This document shows, piece by piece, positions 22,160-33,420 of a stretch of 64,000 bases of DNA. The DNA lies in NCBI GenBank assembly GCA_031216915.1, contig CM062292.1:75312956-75376955 (forward strand), given 5' to 3'. A program made the position numbers and the translations under genes. Numbering within the stretch: the first letter of the stretch is position 1; each line of letters starts with the position of its first letter. This DNA is from Pictodentalium vernedei. Taxonomy: Eukaryota > Mollusca > Scaphopoda > Dentaliida > Dentaliidae. The notes below the pieces were generated by a model that worked only from the letters and a program-made list of their open reading frames with translations, searched no databases and was not told the DNA's origin.

Positions 22160-22206
22160 GTACTTGGATTCTTCCAAAATGCGTCTGTTTGAACTGGGTG
22201 TTACAG
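22160..22206 (-). repeat. Lone family O terminal repeat
   Basis: TCTTCCAAAATGCGTCTGTT then TGAACTGGGTGTTA matches the family O terminus at 21053-21088 with a few differences. No partner end follows. Confidence 0.5.
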
Positions 22207-22572
22207 TCGAAAAGGGGTTTAACGCACACAAAAGAAAACATCAACCAAAACAATCCTTATAAATCTCCAAATTTCTAACATAAATCTTCGAAATATTATA
22301 CAAACCGAGTGTAACCCAAAGGTGTGCTTATCGGAATACGATCATTAGAATGTTGCCATATTGGGAGTAAATTATAGGTGACTTTTTGAAGACCTACCAC
22401 TCGGAGGCATGTGCACTGAGTGCAAATAAATCTCTATTTGGCAGTTATAAAAATAGAAAAAAACTAGTATCAGTGTATTCATATTTTAGAATGTTACAGA
22501 TTTACACAAGGGTTTTCGTTCATTGTGTATTAATTTATTCAGGCCACAGTTACAGTGAATTGTTTTAATGAA

Positions 22573-22840
22573 ATGGAAATCCCGTTTGGTTTTCTCATTG
22601 TGACATTCACGTGTCTGAAATATTCCCACCTTACTCCAATTCCAATTTGTCCGAGTATTTTTGCTACGATTCGAAACAGTGAATCTTGTTCAAAGTGGTG
22701 GCAATGTGTTTGGGGTAAAGCTGAACCGTTAGAATGTGCTCCAGGTTTACCGATCAAACTTGTATGGAGCAAGAAACTTGGAGTGTGCGTTTACGCCAAC
22801 AGCAAAGATGACGATTGTACATCGGAAGCCAATCCGACCG
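22573..22840 (+). CDS. Secreted chitin-binding (peritrophin-A/CBM14) protein, first coding exon
   Basis: ATG at 22573 (the open frame also extends to a GTG at 22555, but the ATG starts a better signal peptide: MEIPFGFLIVTFTCL). About 89 residues follow with six cysteines in the order expected of CBM14: C-x12-C-x5-C-x9-C-x16-C-x9-C. Aromatic residues of the fold are present (SKWWQC; WGKAEPLEC). The frame meets a strong splice donor G|GTGAGT at 22841, giving a phase-1 intron as is usual for extracellular modules. In-frame stop TAA follows the donor. This domain binds chitin in peritrophic matrix, cuticle or shell-matrix proteins. I see no next exon in the following 40 kb, so the gene has a long intron, continues elsewhere or is broken. 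Undecayed compared with its surroundings. Confidence 0.72.
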
Positions 22841-22997
22841 GTGAGTAACTTTTGTAGTAGCAATAATATATTATTCTGATCAAACGGACGAATCTAACAC
22901 ATGGAGAACGCCCTCAATCCTTTAGACCATACCAACAGCAGACGACACTTGTAACATAATGTCTTGATTACCTAAACAGATCTGTCATTTGTCTTAA

Positions 22998-23600
22998 CGC
23001 TTTACCAAACATGAAAAGCAGACGACACTTGCAAACAAAATTCTTGAATAACTATTTTTTTCAGCTCGTTCCAAAGAGGGGTCATAACCTATGTTTTTGA
23101 AACAAAAAATGAAAAAAATAATGAAAATTAATTGGCGAGTTTTGTTAATAGCGCTGGCCGATTTTGGCCGTTACGTTTGATAAAGGGTTAAAACATTTAT
23201 TAATCTTCCCTGGGACGAGCACAATGAACTAGTTCCAACGAGAGATCATACATTCTGTTTTTGTGATAAAAAGTGACTATAATAAAATTTGAATGGCGAG
23301 TTTTTTTGGACTAACGCTGGCCGGTTTTAGCCATCCCGTAAGGTAAAGGGTTTAACCCTTCACCTAACGTAACGGTCAAAACCGGCCAGCGCTATTCTCA
23401 AAAATCGCCAATTAATTTTCATTATTTTTTTCATTTTTTGTCTCAAAAACATAGGTTATGACCCCTCGTTGGAACGAGCTCGTCGAGCTCGTTCCAACGA
23501 GGGGTCATAACCTATGTTTTTGAGACAAAAAATGAAAAAAAAATAGTTATTCAAGAATTATTTTTGCAAGTGTCGTCTGCTTTTCAGGTAAGGTAAAGGA
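22998..23600. mobile_element. Cluster of three family D1 TTAA MITEs
   Basis: 22998-23187 (reverse, half the hairpin lost, TTAA 22994-22997 and 23188-23191); 23204-23350 (partial, decayed); 23356-23600 (full, TTAA 23352-23355 and 23601-23604, perfect GAGCTCG centre). The second and third abut at a shared TTTAA. Confidence 0.8.
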
Positions 23601-23604
23601 TTAA

Positions 23605-23916
23605 GAAGGCACATACCGTGTGGATGTTACATTCAGACTGTGCAGTCAGTCGTTTCGAGAAAAGACGAAAACGTTCATTCATTTCATGAAATGCGTGAGA
23701 GGGTTTGTCATTCATTACACAACTGAAACATTCAGCCATTTCACGAAATGACTGGAATTTTAAACCAGGTGCCCTTCCGTAACCTCTTTGAAAATAATTG
23801 TTCTGGGACAGTAAACATAGAATACGTCGTTTTAAAATTTAATCATCATAATTGCAATTACAATACGTCCGTTACACTCAAAGGACACGGAATGTTTTTT
23901 TATCTATCTCATTTAC
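23605..23916. other. No gene seen
   Basis: Short frames only. CATTTCATGAAATG-type inverted words at 23675-23755 are the sole pattern. Confidence 0.45.
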
Positions 23917-24157
23917 CCCTTTATCAAACGCAGACGATATCAAAATTTATTGTTTAAATATTAGTTTTTCAAACGTTTCAAAACATTTCAACAAAAACAT
24001 ATCATCTGACCCCTCATTGGAATGAGCTATACATGTGATCGTTCCAATCGGGAGTCACATGATATGCTTTTATTGAATGTTTTGGTTAAACAATTTTTTT
24101 CAACTGCGGAATTTTCATATTACGCGGGCGGATGCGGCCGACTCGGTAGGTAGAGGG
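23917..24157 (+). mobile_element. Family D2 TTAA MITE
   Basis: Left target decayed to TTTA, right TTAA at 24158-24161. D2 is marked by CAGACGATATCAAAATTTAT on the left, GCGGGCGGATGCGGCCG on the right, and hairpin flanks ATATCATGTGACCCCTC. This copy's hairpin is worn. Confidence 0.75.
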
Positions 24158-24809
24158 TTAACTGCAGCTATATGGGAGGCTGTAAATGCCAAGGCCGACC
24201 GGGGGAATAACAGTTGATTGGGTAGCGAAGCGTGCAGATTTGGGAAAGGGTAAGGGAAGGACGTATCTCTTGGCGGTGCCAGAAGAGGATCTCCACAAGA
24301 AAATGTTTGGAAATAGGATTGTAAATCTCCCATTTTAGTGATATATATTCTTCTTACCGAATTTGGGCCGCAAGAAAGAAGCTTGGTTGTGCACAGGTGG
24401 GGACTGATTGGCAACGGTTTATGGGCGCCGTCAGAGAAACCTGATGCAAACGTTGCCACAATAGGTGAAAGAGAAGAACGAAAATCCCGACTTTCAGATA
24501 TCAAGGGGAAACTAAATTCCAACTAAATCACAACTTAGCTGGAGGTTGTGAGAAACATTTACATGCTTTCAAGGCCATCGGGGGCCATGTTAAACCGCCG
24601 CGAGTGTTTGGAAACTGCTGATCAGTCTATGTCTTCCACCATTCCCAGATCATAGATCTGGTATTTATTTATTTATTTGGGGCGCAAGATGACTTACAAC
24701 TTTTATGGCTATATCTATGTCACGCCCGCAACACAGGTATAAAGTCTAGTAGAACCCATAGCGAAAACCCGTGCTGCCTATTTTAGAAAGCTTTCATATT
24801 TTACCGGTA
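24158..24809. other. No gene seen
   Basis: Open frames on both strands at 24115-24526 lack recognisable motifs. TATTTATTTATTTGGGGCGC near 24661 may be a SINE tail scrap. Confidence 0.4.
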
Positions 24810-25180
24810 TATTATTTATTTATTGGTGTTTAAGGTCACAGACTTTTGCACAATGGCTAATCGTGACCGTGACAGTTTTACGGGTGGAGGAAGCCGGAGT
24901 ACCCGGAGAGAACAACCGAGCAGCGACGAGCAGCTGTCAGCTCTCCAACATCGTAACTCTGAACTCTGCACCGCAGCACAGGCAGGGTTAGATTGGTTGA
25001 AGACATGCGCACCATCGACGTGCAGTACGCCTCAGTTCACAGCGTCATCGTGCCCCCATGTAGGCAATCGGGGTGAAGTGTCTTGCCCAAAGACACAACG
25101 GGGTTGCCGCAGGTGGGATTCGAACAGAGGACCTCTCGGCTTGCAGCCTGCACCTCTACCAACTGAGCCACCGCGCCCCC
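24810..25180 (-). mobile_element. tRNA-derived SINE (type 1 head), full length
   Basis: Perfect 15-base target duplication CATATTTTACCGGTA at 24795-24809 and 25181-25195. Reverse complement of the head reads GCGCGGTGGCTCAGTTGGTA (A box). The B box is worn. The plus strand is open as 24823-25356, a chance frame. Confidence 0.93.
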
Positions 25181-25195
25181 CATATTTTACCGGTA

Positions 25196-25572
25196 ATACA
25201 GAACTTTTATCTTATTTGTTTTACAAGGATTGGCGAACAAGTTATGCAACTTATATTAACGCCTCTCCGTGGACCAATGCGCAGGTGTGTGGGATAACCT
25301 TCATAGCAGCAACTTCGTGGCCTCACGCTTCTCGAATACTACGAAGAGATCTTTAGCTTGAGAGTGTCTCTCTCCGCAGAGAGGACAGCCATTTTACGTC
25401 CCCACCCGAAAGGACGGTGCGCCGTGACAGTATCAACCCCACAATTCATGCTGACCGAGAGTGTTCGGACACCTCATTAACTTTTTTTTCAACAGGGGAT
25501 CGATCCCCGAACCTCTGACATGAGAGACAGGACTTGCTTATAAGCACTGTTCCTCTTCCAAGAGCAGCCGCT
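25196..25572. other. No gene seen
   Basis: AT/GC-mixed sequence with no open frame of note. GGGGATCGATCCCC at 25496 is a short palindrome. Confidence 0.45.
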
Positions 25573-25790
25573 GTGGCCTGGTTGTAATCCACGCGTGGAC
25601 AGCGATGTCCACGCACGCATTTACTGGGAAATAAAGTTCATCAGCAGAAAAAAAATTAATTAATGAAGCACCGGGTTGTACCCGGTGCTTCATTAATTAC
25701 ATTTTTGATGATTATTCCTTCAATTATTGTTTGGAATATATTGAGTCCCTGGAAATATTGCCCACCCGTGGAAAGTGACGTTCTGTACAA
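25573..25790 (+). mobile_element. Family I MITE, copy with worn ends
   Basis: AGCAGCCGCTGTGG on the left and the centre AATGAAGCACCGGG / CCCGGTGCTTCATT. The right arm is TGGAAAGTGAC then TTCTGTAC. Confidence 0.8.
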
Positions 25791-25929
25791 ACCCTGTTCC
25801 TCTTTCAATAGCTCCCATGGGAAATTGCCCAAGTAAATGAGTTTAAATGTAATTAATTTTTTTATTGTGAAGACTTAATTGATTGACAGCGATGTATTTT
25901 GGGACAGGTTTGAGTTTAGAAAATGCAAT

Positions 25930-26042
25930 GGGGGCGTGACAACCATTACTTATTCGCAGTTCCTTATTCGACATTCGTTATCAACCGATAAAATCGGTTG
26001 ATAACGAATGTTGAATAATGAAGTGGGAATATGTCACGCTTA
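25930..26042. mobile_element. Family J foldback MITE, near-complete palindrome
   Basis: Arms read GTGACAACCATTACTTATTC and TTCGTTATCAACCGAT, folding back across ATCGGTTGATAACGAA. Loop is essentially zero. Confidence 0.85.
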
Positions 26043-26998
26043 TCATGTCAGTAAATGCAATAAATTAAATGATATTTCTTGTTTAATATAACGCCGACAA
26101 CGTAATAAATTAAAGCAAAAAAAATCAACAGACAGCACAAACGCATGAAACATTTTGCAAAATCAGTTTGCCAATAATTCAGTTGATTTTGTTGACGATT
26201 CGACTTACTAGTTTTTTTTCTCAAATTTTATCATTTGTTTTTTAGTATTTTTTATTGTAACCTCTATCACATGCTGTAATGTACAAACGCCCCAGTCGTC
26301 AATTGGACGAAAATGGGAAACAATGGCTATATAGACATTGGACTTTCAGAAAACTGGGGTGAGAAAATCCACCCGGATAGAGGGCTAGCAGGCATATCTG
26401 TTCATTGTTAATATTAGCTTTATGTAAACAATTATCATTTTATGAATATGAAAAAGAACAGAAAGGCTTGTGGTAGCGGAAACTTTTTTACCGGGTGTCA
26501 CAAACAAAAACTCTGCATCCTTGTTTTCAAACAAGCCTCCCCCTCCCACACTCAAATTTCCAAAGAAAAGGACACAAAAGAATGAAAGTAAGGAATATCT
26601 ACACTTTACGCCTCAACCTTCCATAGCTTTAGTTTAAACATATTTTTATTTGCCATTAATGGTGCAAACGAGGATTGTAGGGCAAGTGCTTTCCACAAGT
26701 TAATTCCCCTCGATCCCCTTACAATAAACAACAAACATTGTATACCTTCCATAGTTGGTCACAGTTGGGCACTTCATCCCGTTTGAAAATAAAGTTTTAT
26801 ACAAAACTCCTGCCAACGTCGTCATATCTTGTAAAATATTGTCGGCCCTTGAATACACCAACTTGAATCGCTAAGAAATTGGTGTTAAGTTGAAACATTC
26901 TATGAAAAACTATGGGCAATCCAGTATTTCTAACGGAAAAGCGACACCTTTCTCGTCCACCCAGACGTGTGACACACACCAATCCATCGAGATCGGGT
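26043..26998. other. No gene seen
   Basis: AT-rich, about 950 bp, short frames only, no repeat matched inside the window. Confidence 0.5.
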
Positions 26999-26999
26999 G

Positions 27000-27066
27000 A
27001 CGTGACAACAGTTACTTATTCCCAGTTCCAGGGAACTGGGAATAAGTAACGGCTGTCACGTCCGTT
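27000..27066. mobile_element. Family J MITE, core-deleted form
   Basis: TTACTTATTCCCAGTTCC directly abuts GGAACTGGGAATAAGTAA. The inner TTATTCGACATTCG arms of the other copies are gone, leaving a shorter palindrome. Confidence 0.85.
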
Positions 27067-27164
27067 CGAGGTCGCATTAATAAAATATCGGGAAATCAGA
27101 TATTCCCTGTCTGCTTTAGTAATAACAGTACTGTAAACTATTAGGCCGTCCAACTTACAAACGC

Positions 27165-27366
27165 TGCCCGAGCAGAATTAGCAGCGGTTGAAGGCTAGTT
27201 CGCAATCGGCGTGCAATACGTCCTTGCGCACAACGTCACCCAAATGTGCAATTGGGATAAAGTGTCTTGCCCAAGGACACAACGCAGGTGTCGCTGTTCA
27301 GGATCGAACTGTCGACCTTTCGATTTAATGTCCAGTGCTCTGATCACTGAACCATCGCGCTCCCAG
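27165..27366 (-). mobile_element. SINE fragment (type 2 head)
   Basis: Contains AAGTGTCTTGCCCAAGGACA and the worn tRNA-like head ending in ACCATCGCGCTCCC. The tail end is lost. Confidence 0.7.
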
Positions 27367-27867
27367 ACTACTGGTTATATCGAAGCGCGGTTTTCTATAC
27401 TCAGGGCGAGAATCTAGGTTTGTGGGAATAAAAGCGGACAGTGAGTTTCAACTGGATCACGAGACATTTGGTATCCAGTTAAAATTCCATGTCCTCTCCA
27501 CAGAGGAGTAGCTTGATGTACGTATCATGCTTACGTACCATTATGGGGGAACGTCGGCATCGATTCAAAAATGCTATCCGATATCATTTTTCTTTCGATT
27601 TCACAGATTGTGCCGAGTACATGTGGTCCGCTTTAGTAGTCACAGACGTGTACACTAACATTGTATCCTGATCATAAATTTGTGTGTTTGCTTTATTCGG
27701 TTTTAAAACTCTCCAGCAGTTTGAACACCTGTCGAGATACTCTAGACATTGTCATAATATTTTACAACCTATTTTGTTAATAAGTCAGTTGCAAGTCCAA
27801 GTGTTGGCTTAAGTGTTGTACAGATTTTTTTGTTATGAAAAACATCTTTATTTAACCCATTCGATTC
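27367..27867. other. No gene seen
   Basis: Short frames only. Nothing recognised. Confidence 0.45.
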
Positions 27868-28760
27868 GAGAAGGCGCGCGGGAACGGCTTGGGGCAAGCC
27901 CCTTTCGACCCTCATTTGCTGTTTGTTTTTGTTGAATGTCAAGGCGTGGTAGAGGAGGAAAAGGGAGGAGGGAGGAGGCTTACCCCCGCTTGGGCTCCTT
28001 GCGGCTCTTTTTCTTAGGTGGTGGTTGGCATGGTGATATGGGTGGCGGTGGTGTTGATTTTCGTGTTTGGATTTCTTCATTTGCCATTCTGGTTATTTCA
28101 TTGGTTTCTTTTAGGAACTTATGTTTTGGCCCTGGATTGTTCTACCATCTCTATTGTTTTTTTTAATTTTCTCCATGGGGATGGCTTCTGCGGACTGGGG
28201 TGGCTGTTCAGTTTTGACTTCCGCTCCCGGGCTTTCCGGTTGTGAAGGAAGAGGGGAGTGAGGGGTGGGAGGTGGTGAAAATGCAACTTCCAGTTCCTCC
28301 TCAGTCTCCACTGGACGTTCCACATCCAACTGTGCCGGCTCAGGAGCCGGCAGTTGGTTGGGTGTACCAGTGAGACTAGTAGGGGAACTGTTGGCTGCCT
28401 CAAGAACCTCCACCCCTCACTCAACTCTTTCTTCCTATTCCGGAAGGCCTCCAGGCGCAGGGCGCTTCTGCGCTTGGTCGAAGGGCTCTTCTTCTTTTTC
28501 TTCCTCTCACTCTTTTCAGGGCCTCCGTGCCTCTTCGGGTTAGGACCAGTGGGAGAGGGGATCCTCTCACCAAGGGTACTACCTCTTCCCGAAGAGGGTG
28601 GTGTATCATTCTCTTCAATGATGAAGTCCAAGGTCAGATGGACGCTCTTTCCCTTTTCCTGGATAATCCAGGAGATAGGGCAAGAGACGCCCAGAGCTGA
28701 TATGCCTTTCTCCAATCTAGCAGGTATTTCCATGTTAGTTGAGATGCTCACGCTCTGAAG
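27868..28760 (-). mobile_element. ORF1/gag-like retroelement, copy 2
   Basis: Minus-strand frames share with copy 1 an N-terminal block (SWIIQEKGKSVHLTLDF here), then a proline- and lysine-rich stretch (KKKKKSPSTKRRSALRL) and a Pro/Glu-rich tail. The 3' end GGGTCGAAAGGGGCTTG and CGCGCGCCTT is the same. Better preserved than copy 1 but still broken by a few interruptions. It gives the common unit length as about 0.9-1.1 kb. Confidence 0.6.
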
Positions 28761-29286
28761 TCAGAAGTGTGAATGTTTGTGATAACGAACCCCAGTGTAG
28801 ATTTTTGGGAATGGGTTGGTTGAACTACAATCCAACATTTGAGTTGTGGGTGGTGTATATAATCAGCCTACCAGCAATTTATTTTCACCAATTATTGAAG
28901 GTAAAACGCGTCCATGGAGTATCATCAAACATAGAATGTACTGAATTATAATTACATCATACAAGTATCTTGTAATTTCATTGGATTTCAAATGTCACGT
29001 GCAAGCTGCATAAAACGGTGTACAGCCGATCAAAATCTATATACATTTGACAATCAAGAATGATCTCCCCTTTGTTCATTGATATTTCAAAATGTCGTCA
29101 GCCGATAACGGCTTCATGTTAAACAGGGGAGAATTCAATAATTTATTATTTATGTTAGTTCAATGTATAGACAAAATAGACGGCGAGATATATTTGCCAA
29201 ACACATCGTTAAAGATCTAATATACTACATACGGTGACCGTTAATTCCATATTGAGCTCGTGTTTAGCTCTCCCGCGCTGTGTAAT
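28761..29286. other. No gene seen
   Basis: AT-rich. No convincing frame. Confidence 0.45.
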
Positions 29287-29452
29287 TGACTATTTACCTA
29301 ACGAATCGGCCGCATCCAAAACTTACAAATTAAGCAGTTGAGCTCGTTCCAATGAGGGGTCACATGATATGGTGTTGTTGAAATTGTCTGATAAAAAAAA
29401 TTAAATTAATAAATTTTTATATCGTGTTTGTGAGCTAAAGTGTTAACAGACA
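29287..29452 (-). mobile_element. Family D2 MITE remnant
   Basis: TTTACCTAACGAATCGGCCG on one side and half of the hairpin (GAGCTCGTTCCAATGAGGGG). Ends at AAAGTGTTAA. One hairpin arm is missing. Confidence 0.65.
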
Positions 29453-29782
29453 CTGCATGTACAATATTAGGCCACTAACAAACTATATTGTGAATTATAT
29501 GCTGAGCTTAACCCTTTGTTTTATTATAAATAATGGTAAGCTATCAGTTAGTAGCATGACACAAAGTGGAGATGTGTGCTCACGGAGAGTCTGGAGAAAG
29601 TCCAGTCCCATGCGTACTACGGCATCAGGGAACCAGCGATCTCAAAACTTCAGTGGTCACAAATGAATATCTTTTGGATAAATGAAGGCAAGAGGATAGA
29701 AGAACAAAAGTAACTAAACTTTATGATTCTGGAGAATCATGGCTTTTCCAGATGAGGGGTATCTCACCGTACACAACCCTAA
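29453..29782. other. No gene seen
   Basis: Short frames only. Confidence 0.45.
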
Positions 29783-32700
29783 ACGGGTTAATGCTTGATT
29801 TTGTGAATACCTTCATTACTTAAAAAATGAGCCTCGGTGAAGTCCACTTCTAATGAAGGAGGTTATGTTTATCTCGCAAGTACACATTGGGTGCCATGGG
29901 TACCTAAGAACAACCCATTTTCTAAAAATGTCTATGCTTGACAGACTCAGGAGGGTTAACAAATGCTTACCAGAATATTTGGTCCACGCACCTTGTAATG
30001 TCACTCCAAGACCTACGAATATCCAGTTTTTCTTGAAAACTTACTAGATTTTTTGGAGGAATCCACAGAGAACAAAACGGGAATTTTAAGCTTTTAAGGG
30101 GTGTATCTCCTTAACCAGTCAAAAATGGGTTAAGACCTCGATTTTAGAATACCCTTACTACTTAAAAAACTTTTTCCCTATCAGGTTTGCGTCCGGTAAA
30201 AGAAGTTACGTTTCTCTGTGGCATTCCCATTTGATGTTGTTGGTGTCCAAAAACAGACTATTTGTTTCAAAATTTCGACATTTAGCAGCCCATGGAGGGT
30301 TAACAAATGCTTACCGGAATATTTTATCCATGCAACTGGTAATGTGACACCAAGACCTATCGATGGCCATTTTCTCTCGAAACCCTACAAGATGTTTGTA
30401 AAGAAATCCAGGGAAAACATGGCCTTTTTAAACTTTTGATGGGCATCGCTATTAACCATCCCAAAAGGGGTTAATGCTTAGTTTTTTGAATACACTTATT
30501 ACTTACAAAAATGGTCCTCGGTGAATTCCACTTCCAACAAAGGAGATTATGTTTATCTCTCAGGTATACATTGGGTGTTGTGCGCGTCTGAAAACTGCCC
30601 ATTTCAACAAAATTCCGATGTTTGGCAGCCTGCAGAGGGTTAATAAACGCTCACCGGAATATTTAGTCTATGCAGCTTGTAATATCACACAAAGACCTGC
30701 GAATGGTCAATTTTTCTTGAAAACCTACAAGATGATTTTAGAGAAATCCACAGAAAATGGGAATTTTAAGCTTTTAAAGGGTGTCTCTCTTTAGCCATCC
30801 AAAATGAGTTAAGACTTCGACTTTTGAATACCCTTACTACTTACAAAAGTTTCCGTATAAATTTTGCGCTCGATAATAGAAAGTACTTTTCTTTGTGGAG
30901 TACCCATTGGGTGCTGTTGGTGTCCAAAAACAGCCCATTTTATAACAATTTTATCACCGGAGTATTTTATCCATACAACTTCTATTGTCACACCAAGACC
31001 TGCGAGTAGTATGTCTCGGGCTTTTCACCCCTTATTTGCCGGACCCCGGTGCCGGACCCCGGAAGTGACGTCATGTCACGTGACGTAGTGACGTCATGTT
31101 GTGTTGTCATGGTAACCCGCGTGAGCGGCCATGTTGTGACGTCATCTCCATAGTGATACGTGGTGTTAGTGCGCATGCGCAGCGCGTGTTGTTAGGGTGA
31201 TACGTGTTTCCGTCGTCCATTTTGTATACTGGAGGCCGCCATCTTGGTTTCTATGGTAGCTCATTTGCTCGATGGGATTCGAGTCGTTCGAGCAGCATGT
31301 CGAGTCACTCGATCGAGCAATTACTCGATAGCTCATTTGACAAAAAAGGGCTTCTCCAGAAGGCACCCCAATTTAGTTTAAACAATATTTATTCAAGAAT
31401 TTGTTATTTGTGTACATTAAGCTAAACGATGTATACAACACAAAATACAACAGAACACAAAATAACAAAGATATACAAATAGATATGGGTTGCTATGTAA
31501 GGTAGGGATTCGACAGAAAGCTTATAGCTTATGTTAGTCATCTCCTAATTTCGGCACCCCTTTTTGGAAAACATATAGCCTTCGGCACCCCTTTTTTCTG
31601 AAATGAGTCTAAGAGTCGTTCGAGGAGTCACTCGAACGAGCAATTACTCGATAGCTCATTTGCTCGATGAGCTTCGAGTCATTCGAGCAATTGCTCATGG
31701 AGCAAATGCTCTTAGGCTCATTTGCTCGATGAGCTTCGAGTCGATCGAGCAATTGCTCATGGAGCAATTACTCTCTTGCTCTTTAGCTTATAAGGGATAT
31801 TTGGGATAGGTATGCCTTGCGATATAAGTAATAGTATCCTCAGATAAGTATCCTATAAAAGGTATCCTCGATAGGTATCCTCAAATAATACAATGCCGGG
31901 CCATAGGTATCCTGAAATACTGAAATGAGTCGAAGAGTCGTTCGAGGAGTCACTCGAACGAGCAATTACTCGATAGCTCATTTGCTCGATGGACTTCGAG
32001 TCATTCGAGCAATATACCGAGTCACTCGATCGAGCAATTGCTCTAAGGCTCATTTGCTCGATGAGCTTCGAGTCGTTCGAGCAATGACTTATCAGTAACT
32101 GCTCGATAGCTTATTGGCTTTGGGAATGATAGTGGCTTTGGGAATGATATTGGCTTTTGTTGTACACAAGGGAGATAACTCTGCATACAGGTTATGGGAA
32201 ATCAAGCAGTCTGATTGGTTAGTTATAATTTATATAAATGATCTAGAAAATGAAACAACAAGAGTACTTGGAATAGGGTCAGAACTAACAAGAATAGACC
32301 CGAAATTACTAAATATAGTAATAATAAGATAAACTGTTCCAAATAATAGGCTCTTCTATGCTACTGGAGTATACTCGAGAACAAAGGAACATGGCCAGAT
32401 AGACGTAAACTATTGCATATATAGATAGAAGCAGAGAATTCTGGGTAAATATGTCCTATAGCACTACGTGCTATTCTTAATAGGGAAAAACGTCATGGGA
32501 TAGGGATTCTGGGAGAAATCTAAGCCAGAACATTACTCCTGGTCAATCGAATGCACCCCTCTGTACCCCCTTAGTACTATAGCACTACGTGCTAAGCCGA
32601 TAAATTGGGGAAATAAAGTCAATTTCGGTGATTTGGGGGTGGATTTTGGTGATTTGGTGGGATTGTCGGGTTGTTTGTGGTAATTAGATTTACCCCTGTT

Positions 32701-33420
32701 CAATCGAACACACCCGACAACATACCCCTGTCTTGTTAGAAGCCACTGGTAACATAGCAATCACGTGCTACCATAGAAACCAAGATGGCGGCCTCCAGTA
32801 TACAAAATGGACGACGGAAACACGTATCACCCTAACAACACGCGCTGCGCATGCGCACTAACACCACGTATCACTATGGAGATGACGTCACAACATGGCC
32901 GCTCACGCGGGTTACCATGACAACACAACATGACGTCACTACGTCACGTGACATGACGTCACTTCCGGGGCCCGGCACCGGGGTCCGGCAAATAAGGGGT
33001 GAAAAGCCCGAGACATACTACTCCTGCGCGTGGCCAATTTTTTTGGAAAATCTAAGGACTCGTTTAGAGAAATACACAGAAAACGTGAATTTTTTAGCTT
33101 TTGAGGGGTTGCAGTTTAACCAGTCCAAAACGGGTTAACGCTTGGTGTTTTGAATACCCTCATTATTTGCAAAAATGATCCACGATGAATCCCATTTCCA
33201 ATAAATGAAGTTATGTTTATCTCTCGTATATCGTTTGGGTGCTGTGGGGCCCGAAAACAGCCCATTTCAACAAAATTTCGATGTTTGGCAGTCTGTGGAG
33301 GGTTAACATATGCATTGCCTGATATCTCTTGTATATGAATGGTCGTGTCACAGACAGGTCTAACAATGATGACGTGAAAAACAATCTACAAGACGCGTTT
33401 CGATAAAGTGCCTATAAACC
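29783..33420 (+). repeat. Satellite array, about 340-bp monomers in A/B dimers
   Basis: Monomers begin near 29783, 30127, 30468, 30806 and, after the inserted C element, 33132. Each has a GGGTTAA word and TTTTGAATACC, then CATTGGGTGCTGT and AAAACAGCCCATTT, then GGAGGGTTAACAAATGCTTA and a closing AAGACCTGCGAAT block. Monomers 1, 3 and 5 share CCTCGGTGAATTCCACTTCC; 2 and 4 instead share TTTGCGTCCGGTAAAAGAAG. The real unit is therefore a dimer of about 680 bp. Confidence 0.88.
31005..33022. mobile_element. Family C TIR element, 2018-bp form, inserted in the satellite
   Basis: Target duplication CCTGCG at 30999-31004 and 33023-33028. TIRs of equal length (31005-31260 and 32767-33022, 256 bp) start AGTAGTATGTCTCGGGCTTT. 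They are rich in CACGTGAC/TGACGTCA words. The inside (31261-32110) is an array of TCGAGCAATTGCTC-like words, then (32160-32430) a segment shared with the 884-bp copy. No transposase ORF; frames in the TIRs are shadows. Confidence 0.93.

Noticed and set aside
24823-25356. 177-codon plus-strand open frame
   Set aside because: It is the antisense of a SINE with a 15-bp target duplication; the protein text is repeated in other SINE copies.
32851-33138. 95-codon frame (also seen near 31000)
   Set aside because: It is a translation of the family C terminal inverted repeat, which explains why it occurs twice.
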